Source: Cheilinus undulatus (Eukaryota; Chordata; Actinopteri; Labriformes; Labridae). Taken from it: a DNA stretch of 64,000 bases. Under the pieces are notes generated by a model. That model saw only the letters and a program-made list of their open reading frames with translations. It was not told the DNA's origin and made no database searches. Made by a program: the position numbers and the translations under genes. Below are positions 1-10,207 of the stretch, one piece after another. The DNA is taken from NCBI RefSeq assembly GCF_018320785.1, contig NC_054872.1:41404551-41468550 (forward strand), given 5' to 3'. The stretch's first letter is position 1, and every line of letters begins with the position of its first letter.

Positions 1-1750
1 AATGGTGCTAATTGGAGCAACAGCATTCCCTGCCGTGTGTGTTCTTAAGAGTGTAGACCACTGCTTTAACACTAAAATATGTTGGAATTCACTTTAAAAA
101 GCATGTGCTGAATGCTTCGCTGTTGCTCCTCCATTGTCTAAAAAGTCTTAAAATGAGCCCTTAAAGTCTGCCACATTTATAGACGTGTTTTATATCCAGT
201 AGTTTTTTATTCCTATGACCATAACCCTGGCAGCTCTTTGCCAAGCAGTAAACACATTCCTCACGTGCTGCCACTCTGTACAGCTCGAGACCACAGACTT
301 TCACCTCTGGAGCTGAGGACATTGCTATTAAAAAACACACACACTGCCAAGAAGACACATCAGGTAAGAGTTGCAATGCATTTATCATAAATGAGATGGT
401 AATACATCTTCTGTTACGCATCATCATCTGCTGTAAAAACACAACCAAAGCCTTTGATGACAGCTATTTATTACCCTTTCAGTCCTCACACAAGCATATC
501 TTCTGTGTCAGTTTGGCTTAATAGTCTTAGTGATTTATATCAAACTATGTGGAGTTTTCATGTCTTGAGGACTTGTTTTTACTATATTTATGTGTAGTTT
601 TTATGTGCCTAAATACGTTTACTTTCAGTGTTAGCAGTGGTGTCATGGACATGATTGTAGCTGCAGTGGCATTATAATTTAATGCAGGGGATCAATATAG
701 TATCTATCATCTTCCTATCAATAATAAAAGTAGATTAAATATCTTTGGGTCGAGGGAAAAATGTGGAAATCATCATGGGTTATCATCAAAATGTTTGGTC
801 TTTCAAAGAAAAATAAATACAGAGAAAATAACAGATTATGCTACAGGTCTATCTTTAACATAGGAGCAGCAAAAGACTAATGAATCTTTATCCTCTGTCC
901 ATGTGACTGATTAAAGTTAACCAAGAGTTTTTGTCAAACGCTGCATTGACAGATATTCTGTCATTAGGGCAGTAATTCACCCTTAACAGAGCAGGCTGTG
1001 TGAATAAGGTGGAGCCTGTTTGGCTGGAGGTGTGTCATTTCCAACACCCCAGGGCTTAAAGTGACATAACCGTACTTTACAACTGACAAGTCGTACACAC
1101 CTAACCACCAGGAATGCTTTTTTTTACAGCGCTAATGTCGGGTATGGCTCTATGCTCCACACTGCATTCCTGGTAGAAAATTAGGGTGTTGCACCGCCTC
1201 AGTTGTTTGAAACAAGCAGGTGTTAACTGTAGACATCCCAGCACAGATATGTGAAATTACAGCATTCAGATCCACATGCTGAGTTTTTCTGCCTTAGCTA
1301 CAGTTATGATGTGGTTTAGGTACAAGGGAACATAATAAAACTTAAAATTCAGAGGTAAAAGTCTGTTAGCTTTTGAACTTTTTAAACTCAATAGACAAAA
1401 ATGAACATAAGAGAGTCAGAGGAGGAATGTTAGAAGGAAGCTGCAGGGGATGATGTGCCATAGCAAGTACAGGAATATGACATGATGTAAAAAAATGTAG
1501 TCATAAATAATGTCACTTGTAATACCTTAGCTAACCTTTGTGGTAAGTTTTAGTCTCTGAGGAAACCATTTATGCAAATTACCTTTTATGTTAGGCCACA
1601 GGGTAAACACACTGGAGCTATAACAGATAATATACAGAAAATCTGACTTTAAAGTTAATACTTTAAGACATTTTTCAAGACCCTCTTTATACATTGTGAG
1701 ATTCTATAGCATCGTTATTTTCTAACCTGTTACATAAACAACAGTTTTGT
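1..1750. other. lmna intron 1 sequence, no gene seen
   Basis: AT-rich intronic sequence. Lamin exon 2, which should encode the continuation of coil 1B, was not seen here in any frame. The only structure noted is an inverted pair of M-CAT/TEAD-like motifs at 1107–1117 and 1164–1174. Confidence 0.6.
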
Positions 1751-1758
1751 CCACAAAC

Positions 1759-2305
1759 CAGTGTTAATTTTGGCAGCTATTTTCAATTTTAGTCTCAGTC
1801 ATAGTCTTTAAATGAAAGCATTTTAGTTTTAGTCACATTTTAGTCATTTCTATCCTTTTTAGTTTTAGTCTAGTTTTAGTCGACAAAAACACTGTAGTCT
1901 AGTTTTAGTCCATAAAAAGTCCTCACATTTTAGTCTTCACTTTCAGTCCAAGCATTTATTCTCTTGCCTTAATCTGGTACCAAACCATGGTAGTGTGCTC
2001 TGTGCACTCTGCCAAACCCGGGGTCCCTGCTTTCAACAGCTGAGAGGCAGAAGAGATACAGATGCATTGTTTTTTGACAGATTTACCCACAGTGGAGAAA
2101 TATTACGGATTTTGAATGCCCGACGAAAACTTCATGTCATTTTAGTCTAGTTTAAGTCATCTTGATGAAAACTAAACTTAGTTTCGTCAGTTTTAGTCAT
2201 CACAGATCTATTTTTGTTAGTCTAGTTTTTGCCATGGAAACAAGGAAAGAAAAGGCTGTTGACAAACATTTTTAGTCGCAGTTTTAGTCCATGAAATTAA
2301 CACTG
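1759..2305. mobile_element. hAT-type miniature element (547 bp) with 8-bp target duplication
   Basis: The ends are inverted: CAGTGTTAATTT at the left, and its near-complement AAATTAACACTG at the right. Flanking octamers CCACAAAC (1751–1758) and CTACAAAC (2306–2313) differ at one position, as expected for an aged hAT target-site duplication. The interior is a degenerate array of TTTTAGTC-like units rather than a transposase, so the element is nonautonomous. Confidence 0.8.
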
Positions 2306-2640
2306 CTACAAACATGCCGCTGCTTCCTCTCTTAAATCTGTGGACTCTGTGTATCATTCTGCCCTGAGATTCATAACAGGAGATCCTGACAACACTCATC
2401 ACTTTGTTCTGTATAACAGAGTTGGTTGGTGTTCTCTGGCACTGAGGTGTGATAAACACATGCACCTTTTTATTTATAAATCCCTTATTGGTAGTACACC
2501 ATCTTAAATATAACATAAGCTTATATGCTAAACTGGTCAACTGGACCCTACCAAACTCGCTCTACTGACTGTCTGATGCTTCATGTCCTGTGGGTTTCCC
2601 TGAGATAATTTGAGTCAGCTATTTCAAATCATATTCATGT
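2306..2640 (+). mobile_element. Non-LTR retrotransposon (L2/Rex1-like LINE) reverse transcriptase C-terminal fragment
   Basis: The plus-strand reading beginning about 2330 gives LKSVDSVYHSALRFITGD, then THHFVLYNRVGWCSLALR and DKHMHLFIYKSLIGS. This block is characteristic of the C-terminal part of teleost LINE ORF2. It is short, broken and lacks the catalytic YxDD region, so it is a dead fragment. The hAT element at 1759–2305 lies directly at its 5' edge. Confidence 0.6.
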
Positions 2641-3174
2641 GGTTTGTGATTGTTTCTCAGAGTAAATCTCTTTTGTGATAATAATTAGATTTGTACTTGT
2701 TTTATTTCTATAAATCTATGCAGACTCTAACCTCATTAATGTAAAAATTAAAAACAACTAAATTTAAGACCTCATACTTGTAGTCTAGACTTTTTAATAC
2801 TTTTTAAAAGCCTTCCTTTAGCTAAATTGATTTATGGACCTTTAACACTGTCTAAGATCACGTGGACACCCTGTGTAATGTGAGGAAGATGCATCCATAC
2901 AGCTCAGGAACTCGTCATAAGTTTCAGTGGTATCACTGCCTGGGGATTCCCCCAACAAAGAAACCACATCACAGAGATGAAATGTCATCCGTACTGTAGT
3001 GAAAAAAACATGAATCTAGTGAAAGATTCACAGACGGCTCCTCGTGGTGCTGCTGACTTTTCTTAACAGCAGCATGAGAGCTCGTTTTAAAACATACTTC
3101 CAGCAGAAAAGACACATGCTCAGAGAGATGCTCAAAATATTTACAACTTGTCTGTACTGAGTGTCTACAATCAA

Positions 3175-3612
3175 GTCTGCCCACAGTGTTTGCTGGACCC
3201 CTGAAAAACACAGTGAATGGGCCCTAGTTGTGTTTTATTGATAGTAACAATGCATGTGTACTGGATCATTAGCATCGGTGCTAGCATCCTGGCTAACAGT
3301 TACTTCATTTTGAGGCTGAAAAGTACGTCTAGCTACTGCTATTATTGCCACTTTTAACCCATTTTAATTCTGTTTTGAGAAAAAGGATTTAAATTTTGAA
3401 GAAGGCTTTATACCGTGGCATAAATAAATAAATAAATAAACAAATAAATGAAGAATTAAATATTGCTTTGATAAGCAACAGGTAAAAGTTAAAATATGGT
3501 TATCTCAATTTAACTAAACCATGGACCATGATTTTGCTGACCTCCATGGGCCCACCATGTGGCAGGGCCCCAGAAAGCTCTCCTCTCTACACCCTCTTAA
3601 GGGTGGCCAACA
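3175..3612. repeat. Composite dispersed repeat, copy 1 (short form)
   Basis: This stretch shares blocks with 17520–18412 and the right edge (63690–64000). The shared blocks are a start near CCCCTGAAAAAC..ATGGGCC, a block with CATCCTGGCTAACAGTT, a GCCACTTTTAACCCATTTT motif, then ATTTTGCTGACC, GGGGCCCCAGAAAG-like and CTTCTTAAGGATGGCC-like blocks. The internal TTTTGCCAC array is nearly absent here. A tetranucleotide AAAT run (3421–3450) lies inside. Confidence 0.65.
3421..3450. repeat. AAAT microsatellite
   Basis: (TAAA)n run of about 30 bp with one interruption. Confidence 0.85.
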
Positions 3613-3738
3613 AAATGTGATGATAAACTTAAAAGGACACATGGCATTTGTTGTTTGTGAAACCATATCCAGTTTGTGAAATTACTATGGTGCCCAAGCC
3701 TCTCCCCTTAAAGCTCCACCCCCAAATGCTCCTCCTAC

Positions 3739-4079
3739 CTGGCTTTGAGCTCCATGTGCTCCTCCCTGAGCTTGCTCAGCTCCAGCTGTAGCCGTGCTCG
3801 CTCCTTGGCCACTTGGTCCAGGGTCTTGCGTGCGTCGGCTAGCTCTGCCTCATAGGTCGCCTTGATGCCAGACAAGTCACGGGTAACCAGGGACTCAGAC
3901 TCTGTGATGCGGAGTCTCAGGCCGGCATTCTCAGCCTCCAAGGAGCGCACCTTATCGATGTAAACAGCCAGACGGTCATTGAGGTTGGACAGGTCCTCTT
4001 TCTCCTGCAGCCTGGTGATACGGGCTGGGGAGACGCCGGCGGCACCTCGGCTGGTGCGTTTCTGGCTTGGGGTTTCCAT
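3739..4079 (-). CDS. lmna: Lamin A/C, coding exon 1 (partial gene)
   Basis: This exon encodes the first 113 residues plus two bases of a nuclear A-type lamin, the intermediate-filament protein of the nuclear lamina. The protein opens METPSQKR, the A-type lamin signature. A short head follows, carrying Ser17-Pro18, equivalent to the mitotic CDK1 site Ser22 of human lamin A. Coil 1A comes next ([21 protein letters not shown], about residues 20–70), then the linker and the start of coil 1B ending [15 protein letters not shown]. The ATG at 4077–4079 has a strong context (A at -3, G at +4). The donor AG|GTAGG after 3739 sits where human LMNA exon 1 ends (phase 2). The head is about five residues shorter than in human, as I recall that sequence. 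Exon 2 was not found in 1–3738, so intron 1 runs off the left edge. B-type lamins are a less likely alternative because of the METPSQ start and the synteny. Confidence 0.96.
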
Positions 4080-4125
4080 GGTAATGATGGCTCAGCAAGA
4101 AGTATAGAGGGGGGTGAGTCACTGT
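4080..4125 (-). other. lmna: lmna 5'UTR portion of the coding exon, with predicted splice acceptor
   Basis: On the minus strand, a long pyrimidine tract (RC of about 4131–4165) ends in CTCAG immediately before 4125. This is a near-ideal 3' splice site, about 46 bases upstream of the lamin ATG. It implies that the 5'UTR is interrupted and that a noncoding exon lies further upstream. The splice site is read from sequence only; no transcript evidence is available. Confidence 0.6.
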
Positions 4126-4142
4126 CTGAGGGGAGGAGGGGA

Positions 4143-4158
4143 AGAAAGAAAGAAAGAA
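4143..4158. repeat. GAAA microsatellite (polypyrimidine tract on the minus strand)
   Basis: Short (GAAA)n run. On the minus strand it is a TTTC tract and forms part of the polypyrimidine tract of the predicted lmna acceptor. Confidence 0.8.
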
Positions 4159-5403
4159 TTAATGAAAACTAAAGTGTACAAGCTGCCTCCCTTGGAAACG
4201 CAGTACAGCAAATCATAGCTGAATCAGTGGTTAAACTTTAATGGAGTTTACGCTGAAGAAATGTTCCAGTCTTGCATAACCCTGGTTCTTGTCTGGGCAG
4301 CCTGCCTTCAGCGCTGGATCTGCTCACTGTGCTCAACGATAATTTATTCCAGAATCCATTTTTTTTTCCACAGCACATCTATAAAATTTTGAAATGTATT
4401 AAATTTCATAAGCTTGTTTTGTACTGTGTGAAACTAAAAGCAACCAACAGAGGCAGAACTTTCAAAAGGAATGACCTCTGTTTTTCTTACTTTTTCTGGA
4501 TTCAAAACTCCCATTATCGTCAGAAAGTGTTAATAGTTTTCCTTCCCCTTTCCTTCTTTTCAAGGCTCCTGATAACATCTCATATTCACAGTGGCATTAT
4601 CACGGTAACACACTGTCATAACATACGCCTCACTGTTCTCTCCTCCGGCTCCATTAAATTGTTGTGGGAGCAGTTTATCCACTTTATGCAGCTCGCTGTT
4701 GAGCAAACATATTTCCCACAAACACAAACTCCCACCTTCAACTCACACACGAAGCAATTAAGCGCTTTCAGCCGAGGACACCAAAATAAATAAAAACATT
4801 TCCCTCCCTCTCGGCTCTCTGGAGAGTTTTTTGGTTGAAAATGAGGCGAACCACTTAAAAAATGCTTCTCATTGCTTCCACTTCTTTTCTGTGATCTGAA
4901 TTTTTCTGCACTAATCGTCTTGCCCAGCCTGCCCAGCATTGATCATACAGTGATACCAAAGTGTTGACTCATAACAGAAATGCATACTGCTGCATGCCCT
5001 GATAAGGACAGGCTTTCACTTAGAGGCTGTTTGGATTTCTGCTGGAGGTGACATGAAGGAAAGAGCATTGCACTGAAGTTTGTCTTTGATGCTGGAATTC
5101 CTTACCTTCTTTTTTAAATATCTAAAATTACAGCTTCATCTATACTTTTTGAAATCCACAAACATTTCAGGCTATAAATCTTCATAAAATTGCATTTTAG
5201 GCATTTTTCTTGCAATATCACAGAGCTGTTTAACAATAAGATTACTTAATTATAAATAAATGAATCACTTGGCTGATTTTTGTTAAATAGTGCAGCTGTG
5301 GCCAAACAGGTGTGACTTGAGAAGTGCTGTATTTCTCAGCAGCTGCACCACTTAAAACCTTTGCCACAGCCTTTTCCACCAAATGGCGGGAAAGCCTCCT
5401 CCA

Positions 5404-5435
5404 ATTTGGTTCGGCGGTGGGCGGACGAACCAAAC
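5404..5435. other. Perfect 9-bp hairpin in a CpG-rich patch
   Basis: TTTGGTTCG (5405–5413) and CGAACCAAA (5426–5434) are exact inverted repeats around a 12-base GC-rich loop. The patch 5385–5465 is CpG-rich compared with flanking AT-rich DNA and contains GGCGGGAA (5385–5392), an E2F-like motif. It lies within the predicted lmna 5'UTR intron. Function unknown. Confidence 0.6.
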
Positions 5436-5873
5436 TTCGCCATCTTTCCCCTCACCGCCCATTACCTAAAGTGCACGCAAGGATGTGCACGCCCATGTGG
5501 GTGGGATGGCACACACACATGCATGTACATGATGCATGCATGCACACGCCCACAGAAGCAGAACCCATTCAATGCCAAGTACTCTCTGTGCAAACTTTGA
5601 ATAAATGAAGCATCCATTTAGGCTCCTAAAACGTGGTGAGCATGCACAGGTGCTGTCTGTTCCACTCTTCAACAACAGTACAATGAGCTCCAACTTTTGA
5701 AAGTTACAAAGTTATTCCAAACCACTCCCTAACAGAATGAAAATGAAAATAACTTTGAGCTGACAGAACAGGTTAAACAAGCGCTGTATTATTTTTATAA
5801 CAGTGTTACTGTCTGCCATAGTAACAAATATAAAAAGTCTCACAGGGAGACTGAACAACTCTCTGAACCTTAC

Positions 5874-6230
5874 CTCAGTTGTGTGAGAACCTCTCGACTG
5901 CAGCCTGCTGAAAGACTAAAAAATGAGTGTGCAGGACCTTTCTAGAAGTTTATCGTCTGCTGTGAGTGTGTGTGAGCTGCTCAGAGTGTGTGTGCCATAC
6001 CCCAGAGGAGCGTAGAGAAGAGGATCCGTTGAATAATGCAGCCTTGCTCTCTGCTAGTGGGTGTGTGCGCCTTTGGCTCGTGCCCTGAACTGCTCTCCTG
6101 GCTGTCGCTCACTGCACATGTACCTACTGCTGGAGAGGGAGAGAGGGGCGGGAGCAGCAGAGATGGGAAGGTGGGGCTGCTGGGAGGAGTCAGGAGGACT
6201 GACTCAGTGTATGGACACACAGAGAGCAGC
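5874..6230 (-). promoter_or_regulatory. lmna: Predicted lmna noncoding first exon and promoter region
   Basis: On the minus strand, CTGAG|GTAAGG gives a strong 5' splice donor, with the exon ending at 5874. It pairs well with the acceptor at 4125, giving a 1.75-kb 5'UTR intron. The stretch 5990–6420 is locally richer in GC than its surroundings and holds an AP-1 motif TGACTCA at 6200–6206. I see no TATA box. The transcription start is not resolved; the upper boundary given is approximate. Lamin A promoters are known to use AP-1 and Sp1 sites, which fits but does not prove the assignment. Confidence 0.45.
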
Positions 6231-6419
6231 TGAGCAGCTGAGCTTTATCTCTCCCTGCACTGGCCCTATCTCTTCCTCTCTCATTTCACTCAGACAGAGC
6301 CCTCGCAGACAGACTGACCTCAGCTGCCGGTGCAAGCGCTCTGTCACTAAAACGCGGTGACACTGATGATACTGAGCGGCTCCCAGGTGGGTGAAAGAGT
6401 GGGAATGTGTGGATCTCGC

Positions 6420-7600
6420 CCCACTTCTCCCCCCTGCTATCAAGACTGTATTCTTAGCTAGTTTTTCCTTGTAAAAAAATAACTGTGACAGCTGACTCTA
6501 AGGCAAATACCTGGAGGCAGAATTTCTGTCTCTCTTTTGTAGAGCCAAAGAAAAGTCCTCCCTGACCTTGGCAAGCATAAACACAACAATACCAGGTAAT
6601 CAAAGAAGCCCAAAGTGCAAAGAAATCATTGATCACCTCAAAGCAGGGTTCAGATGCTATCCATGGCAGAAAAATAGCAGGTCAGGAGGCTCGTCTGCTG
6701 AAACGAAGGAAGAAATAGTCCACAGATATCCTGCATTAGATCCCCAGTACATGACAGGATAATTCCCGCGAGTCATATTGAAAGTCTGAAGGTCTGACAA
6801 TCAACTTGATTCTGGTCTTATATTTGTCTCCTCTGGGTGGAGTTAATGGCATCACAGGTCCAATCAACTTCTGATGCATGAGGAAAAAAAGACGTGTTCA
6901 CTGGTGTGTATGTGTCTTCTCACCATGGAAATGGAGGTTAGTCCATTCATGTGTATGTACGTGTGGTTAAACAAGGGGTAAGACAGAGTCTCTGTTTTTG
7001 GGCATGGGGCAGGCTCAGGGAGTATCCTGGCTTCACTGTGGCCTTCCAGTGGAAAGGAGCAGTCAGTGTCTGAAGCTGCCTCTCTGAGTCACACATCTCC
7101 TCGGCAAACAACCCTCTCAAGCCTCCTCCTCCTCCTCTTTTTACTTTTCCATCTCAAGTTTTCAGCCCTCCTGTTTCCATGGACGTCACACAAAGAGGCC
7201 CTGGCTGGCAGACGGAGCATCACTCGTTAACAAGCCTTTTTACAACAATCATTTTCTTTCCTTTACTTGTCTGTGTGCATGAACAATAATTAAAATCACA
7301 AATGCTTTCATGTTGAAACAGGGCTGCAAGCGTATGATGCAAACTAGATCCCTGAAGCAGAGATGAATGGTACACTTCTCCCATTATATGTCAAAATGGC
7401 AGGGGGAATATAATCATTAAAATCAGGGTTTTAAAACTGTCAGAGTCATACTGCCTCCACCGTTTTTCTGTTTTTTATTAACAGATAAGCAGCGACTTCT
7501 ACTACCTTGAAATGTTTCAGCTGCTTACTTCCAGCAGTCTTCTTCACAAGAGTCACATGATGTAACTGATGTGTCTTATCAGCTGATCTTACACAAGTTT
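6420..7600. other. Upstream region of lmna, no gene seen
   Basis: Non-repetitive sequence with an AP-1-like TGAGTCA at 7085–7091 and a CT-rich stretch at 7110–7180. It may hold lmna regulatory sequence. No coding frame resembles a known protein. Confidence 0.35.
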
Positions 7601-7609
7601 GGTCATCCT

Positions 7610-7810
7610 ATCTTGAGGTCATCTATCTTGGAGAACCACACTGTGGACTGGGAAAACACCAAAGTCATTCCTTTAGAGAGTAACAAGTACCAGCAGTAGA
7701 TCAGGGAAGCCACTGAGTTCCGGACACAGGCCTACAGGAATGTGAAACAGGATGAGAGGGGTTACATGTTGACTCATACATGGGATGCTGGCCTCAAGAA
7801 GCTGCCCAAC
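7610..7810 (+). pseudogene. Fragment resembling the tail of a Penelope-like retroelement (GIY-YIG region)
   Basis: The plus-strand reading gives ENHTVDWENTKVIPLESNKY, then IREATEFRTQAYRNVKQDERG and THTWDAGL. This resembles the frequently seen fish sequence at the C-terminal end of GIY-YIG-bearing retroelements (pattern: HxxDWExxKxxxxESxKxxxWIREAIEIR). It contains an in-frame stop. The family assignment rests on pattern memory only. Confidence 0.45.
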
Positions 7811-7984
7811 AAGCAGGGAGTGGGGATGTTCTGTCAATCAGGACAGGAAGACGGCTGGAAGTCAGCAGCTGAAACATGTCAAGACTTATACGGTACTTAA
7901 AAGATTCAAGATGAATTTCTCAATTTTTGTGTTTTGGCCTTTGTGCCTTGAAGAGAGACTGGAAATCTAAGAGGAAAAGTGGGG

Positions 7985-8100
7985 TAGACATGTATCAAGG
8001 GCCAAGGCTCGAAGTCAAACCTACAGCCAATGAAGTGACTACTTTAAATTGAAGTTTTTAATCTCAAAGAGGTTTTCCCCTGGTCAAATAAAGGTTAAAT
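7985..8100 (+). mobile_element. LINE 3' tail
   Basis: It ends in a TTTTAATCTCAAAGAGG-like block followed by CCTGGTCAAATAAAGGTTAA. This is the usual 3' terminus of a teleost L2-type LINE ("...acctggttaaataaagg"). A related tail occurs at about 33290–33352. Confidence 0.6.
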
Positions 8101-8219
8101 ATTTCACATTTCTCAAATTCAGACAACCCTACAAGCTGACCTTGCCAATGTACAAAAATTGTTCTCCATTACTGTTGAACAAAAAAAAAGTCCTGTAATT
8201 TGTTGTTTGGCCCAAGATT

Positions 8220-9215
8220 TCACACTCAGACCAATGGCGTATTACCTATCTTAATGGTACACCACTTGAGAAGGTAGACAAATATCTAGGGTTATGGTTT
8301 GATTCTCAGTTATCTTTCAAGATTCAATTCGACTCTGTCATTAAGAAAATAAAAAGCATTTTGGGTCAACTGTATCGCTCTATCACCTGCTTCAATGTTG
8401 GACTATGCAGATGTCATCTATCAAAATGCATCAGAAACTAATCTCCATCCTGTCAGTGGCATTTATAACAGCCTGTGTAGATTTATTTTAAGGATGCATC
8501 ATTGCTTCACGTACGACTCAATAAACTGGTTATAACCTAAATCTAGAAGGCATTTTCATTGGTTCTCATTTATTCTCAAATGTATTTACTATAATTAACC
8601 CCCCCATCTCAAACAATACCAAACAAATACAGATCACAGTACAACCTCTGTCACACAATTAATTCATTAGTCTTTGTTCAAAGAATACTTAAAGAGCTTT
8701 GACAGTTTGCCTTTCAATGTAAAGCCCCCTCTAACTGGAATAATCTGTCCATTTCACCTAGATCAATCTCTCATCTCTTTAACAAATTTCCCTTTACTCA
8801 TGTACAAACACTGTGCTCCTGCTTTTAGTTTGACTATAGCCATAGCAACTGTGTAAACATGATTGGTGTTGTGATTTATATCAAATGTTTCTGCTAACAT
8901 ACGTGTGTGTTTCTACTTTATTATGGGTTTGTGTAATTCAGACTTATTGCATACGAATACTGTACATATACCTGTATCCTTAGGTGAGGTGTTTTTCTGT
9001 AATGTTCTGTAATGTCTGTATTGTATTTCTCTCATATTTTCCTGTATTGCCTGTGTTTTTATGCTTCTCTCAATATTTTGTAACGTCTTTATTGCACTGG
9101 TTGTCTTACAATGTTCCTGTCTTTTCCATATCTTTGTTTGGGACACCCTGGTCATCTCAAGGGGCTATCCCTTCAATAGAAATGTAAATTTATATATAAA
9201 TAAAGTTATTAATAT
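8220..9215 (+). mobile_element. Non-LTR retrotransposon 3' fragment (broken ORF2 and 3' end)
   Basis: With frame changes, the plus strand reads YLNGTPLEKVDKYLGLWFDS, SFKIQFDSVIKKIKSILGQL, LDYADVIYQNAS and NSLCRFILRMHHCFTYDS. These correspond to the post-catalytic thumb and C-terminal region of a LINE reverse transcriptase. The stretch ends in GGACACCCTGGTCATCTCAA and an AATAAAG tail near 9200. Stops and shifts show it is dead, and no catalytic YxDD box is present. Confidence 0.65.
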
Positions 9216-9339
9216 TATCTAAAAAACATGAATAAAGGCTTCCTTTGTTGAGCCAGATAGAAGTTTGCATTTTTTTACATGTATGACTATGTTTAGAAAC
9301 TTGCTGTCTTTACAAGGTCACTTTTTTCAAGCTTCTGAC

Positions 9340-9720
9340 AAAAATTTGCATCCCTGGTCTGTCTACAAACCCCCTTGAAATGAGGAAAGTCCCTCCTCTC
9401 CTCCTCTTACTAGCTCCGCCTTCCAGAAAATGTTTACTCAAACAAGCGGTTTAGAGGGTTTCCCCTTGGTGACAGCGTGCGGGAAATTCTATTCTGTTCT
9501 GTTCTGTTCTATAACCAGCTGTATCTACGTGGCCGCTGTAAACATAAGGAGAGCCATAGCAACATCCACTGCCAGTGGGGGGTGTGGTCAGACACTGAAA
9601 CAGCCTGTTTCAACAGAGCTGAACCAAACTCCAACATGAGTGTTTTTAAGCAAAAACTTCACAGAAATTTTCTTGGGAGACACCAGTCAAGTGTTGATAA
9701 CTGTGAAATTGAAGACTAAA
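9340..9720. repeat. Probable miniature DNA-transposon remnant
   Basis: The start CTACAAACCCCCTTGAAATG and the run TCTATTCTGTTCTGTTCTGT resemble a dispersed fish MITE. I could not define both termini or a target duplication. Confidence 0.3.
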
Positions 9721-10207
9721 GAGGACTGATGAAGGTGTAAAGTCCACAAGAACAGGACGAACATGAGGTTATTGTGACTTTAAAAATGTTAATCCTAAAG
9801 TCTAAAAGGTTGTTTTTGTCATGTTTGATAAACTTCTTATCAGTTCTCTGCATTCATGAGACATCTTGATCACTAGAAAGGAACCCAAAACAGAAAGCCT
9901 TGAAAAGGAACTGTGTGGAATAACAGTTTTTCAGGGCTGTAACCAGTTACCATTATCAGTGAAAAGAAAGAAATGTTCACCAAAGTATTTAACAAACCCA
10001 AATTTAACTCTTCAAATTAGAAGTTTTGTCTTACTAACAGTTCTACACCCACATATTTTCATTTATACAGAGGAAGCTCAAACACTATTGTTTCATAATT
10101 TCTTTTCCCCTCAGTCCGTGGCATGACCAGGATACTCAAAGCTGAAAATATTTGCCAAGTAAAATCCTGGTACATATGTGCATATATTTGCTATTCTTTC
10201 TTCAAAT

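Noticed and set aside
1-3738. Search for lamin exon 2
   Set aside because: No frame encodes the continuation of coil 1B with splice sites; it must lie beyond the left edge.
4272-4793. 173-codon plus-strand frame upstream of lmna
   Set aside because: It does not begin at ATG, has no recognisable protein features and lies in the predicted lmna 5'UTR intron.
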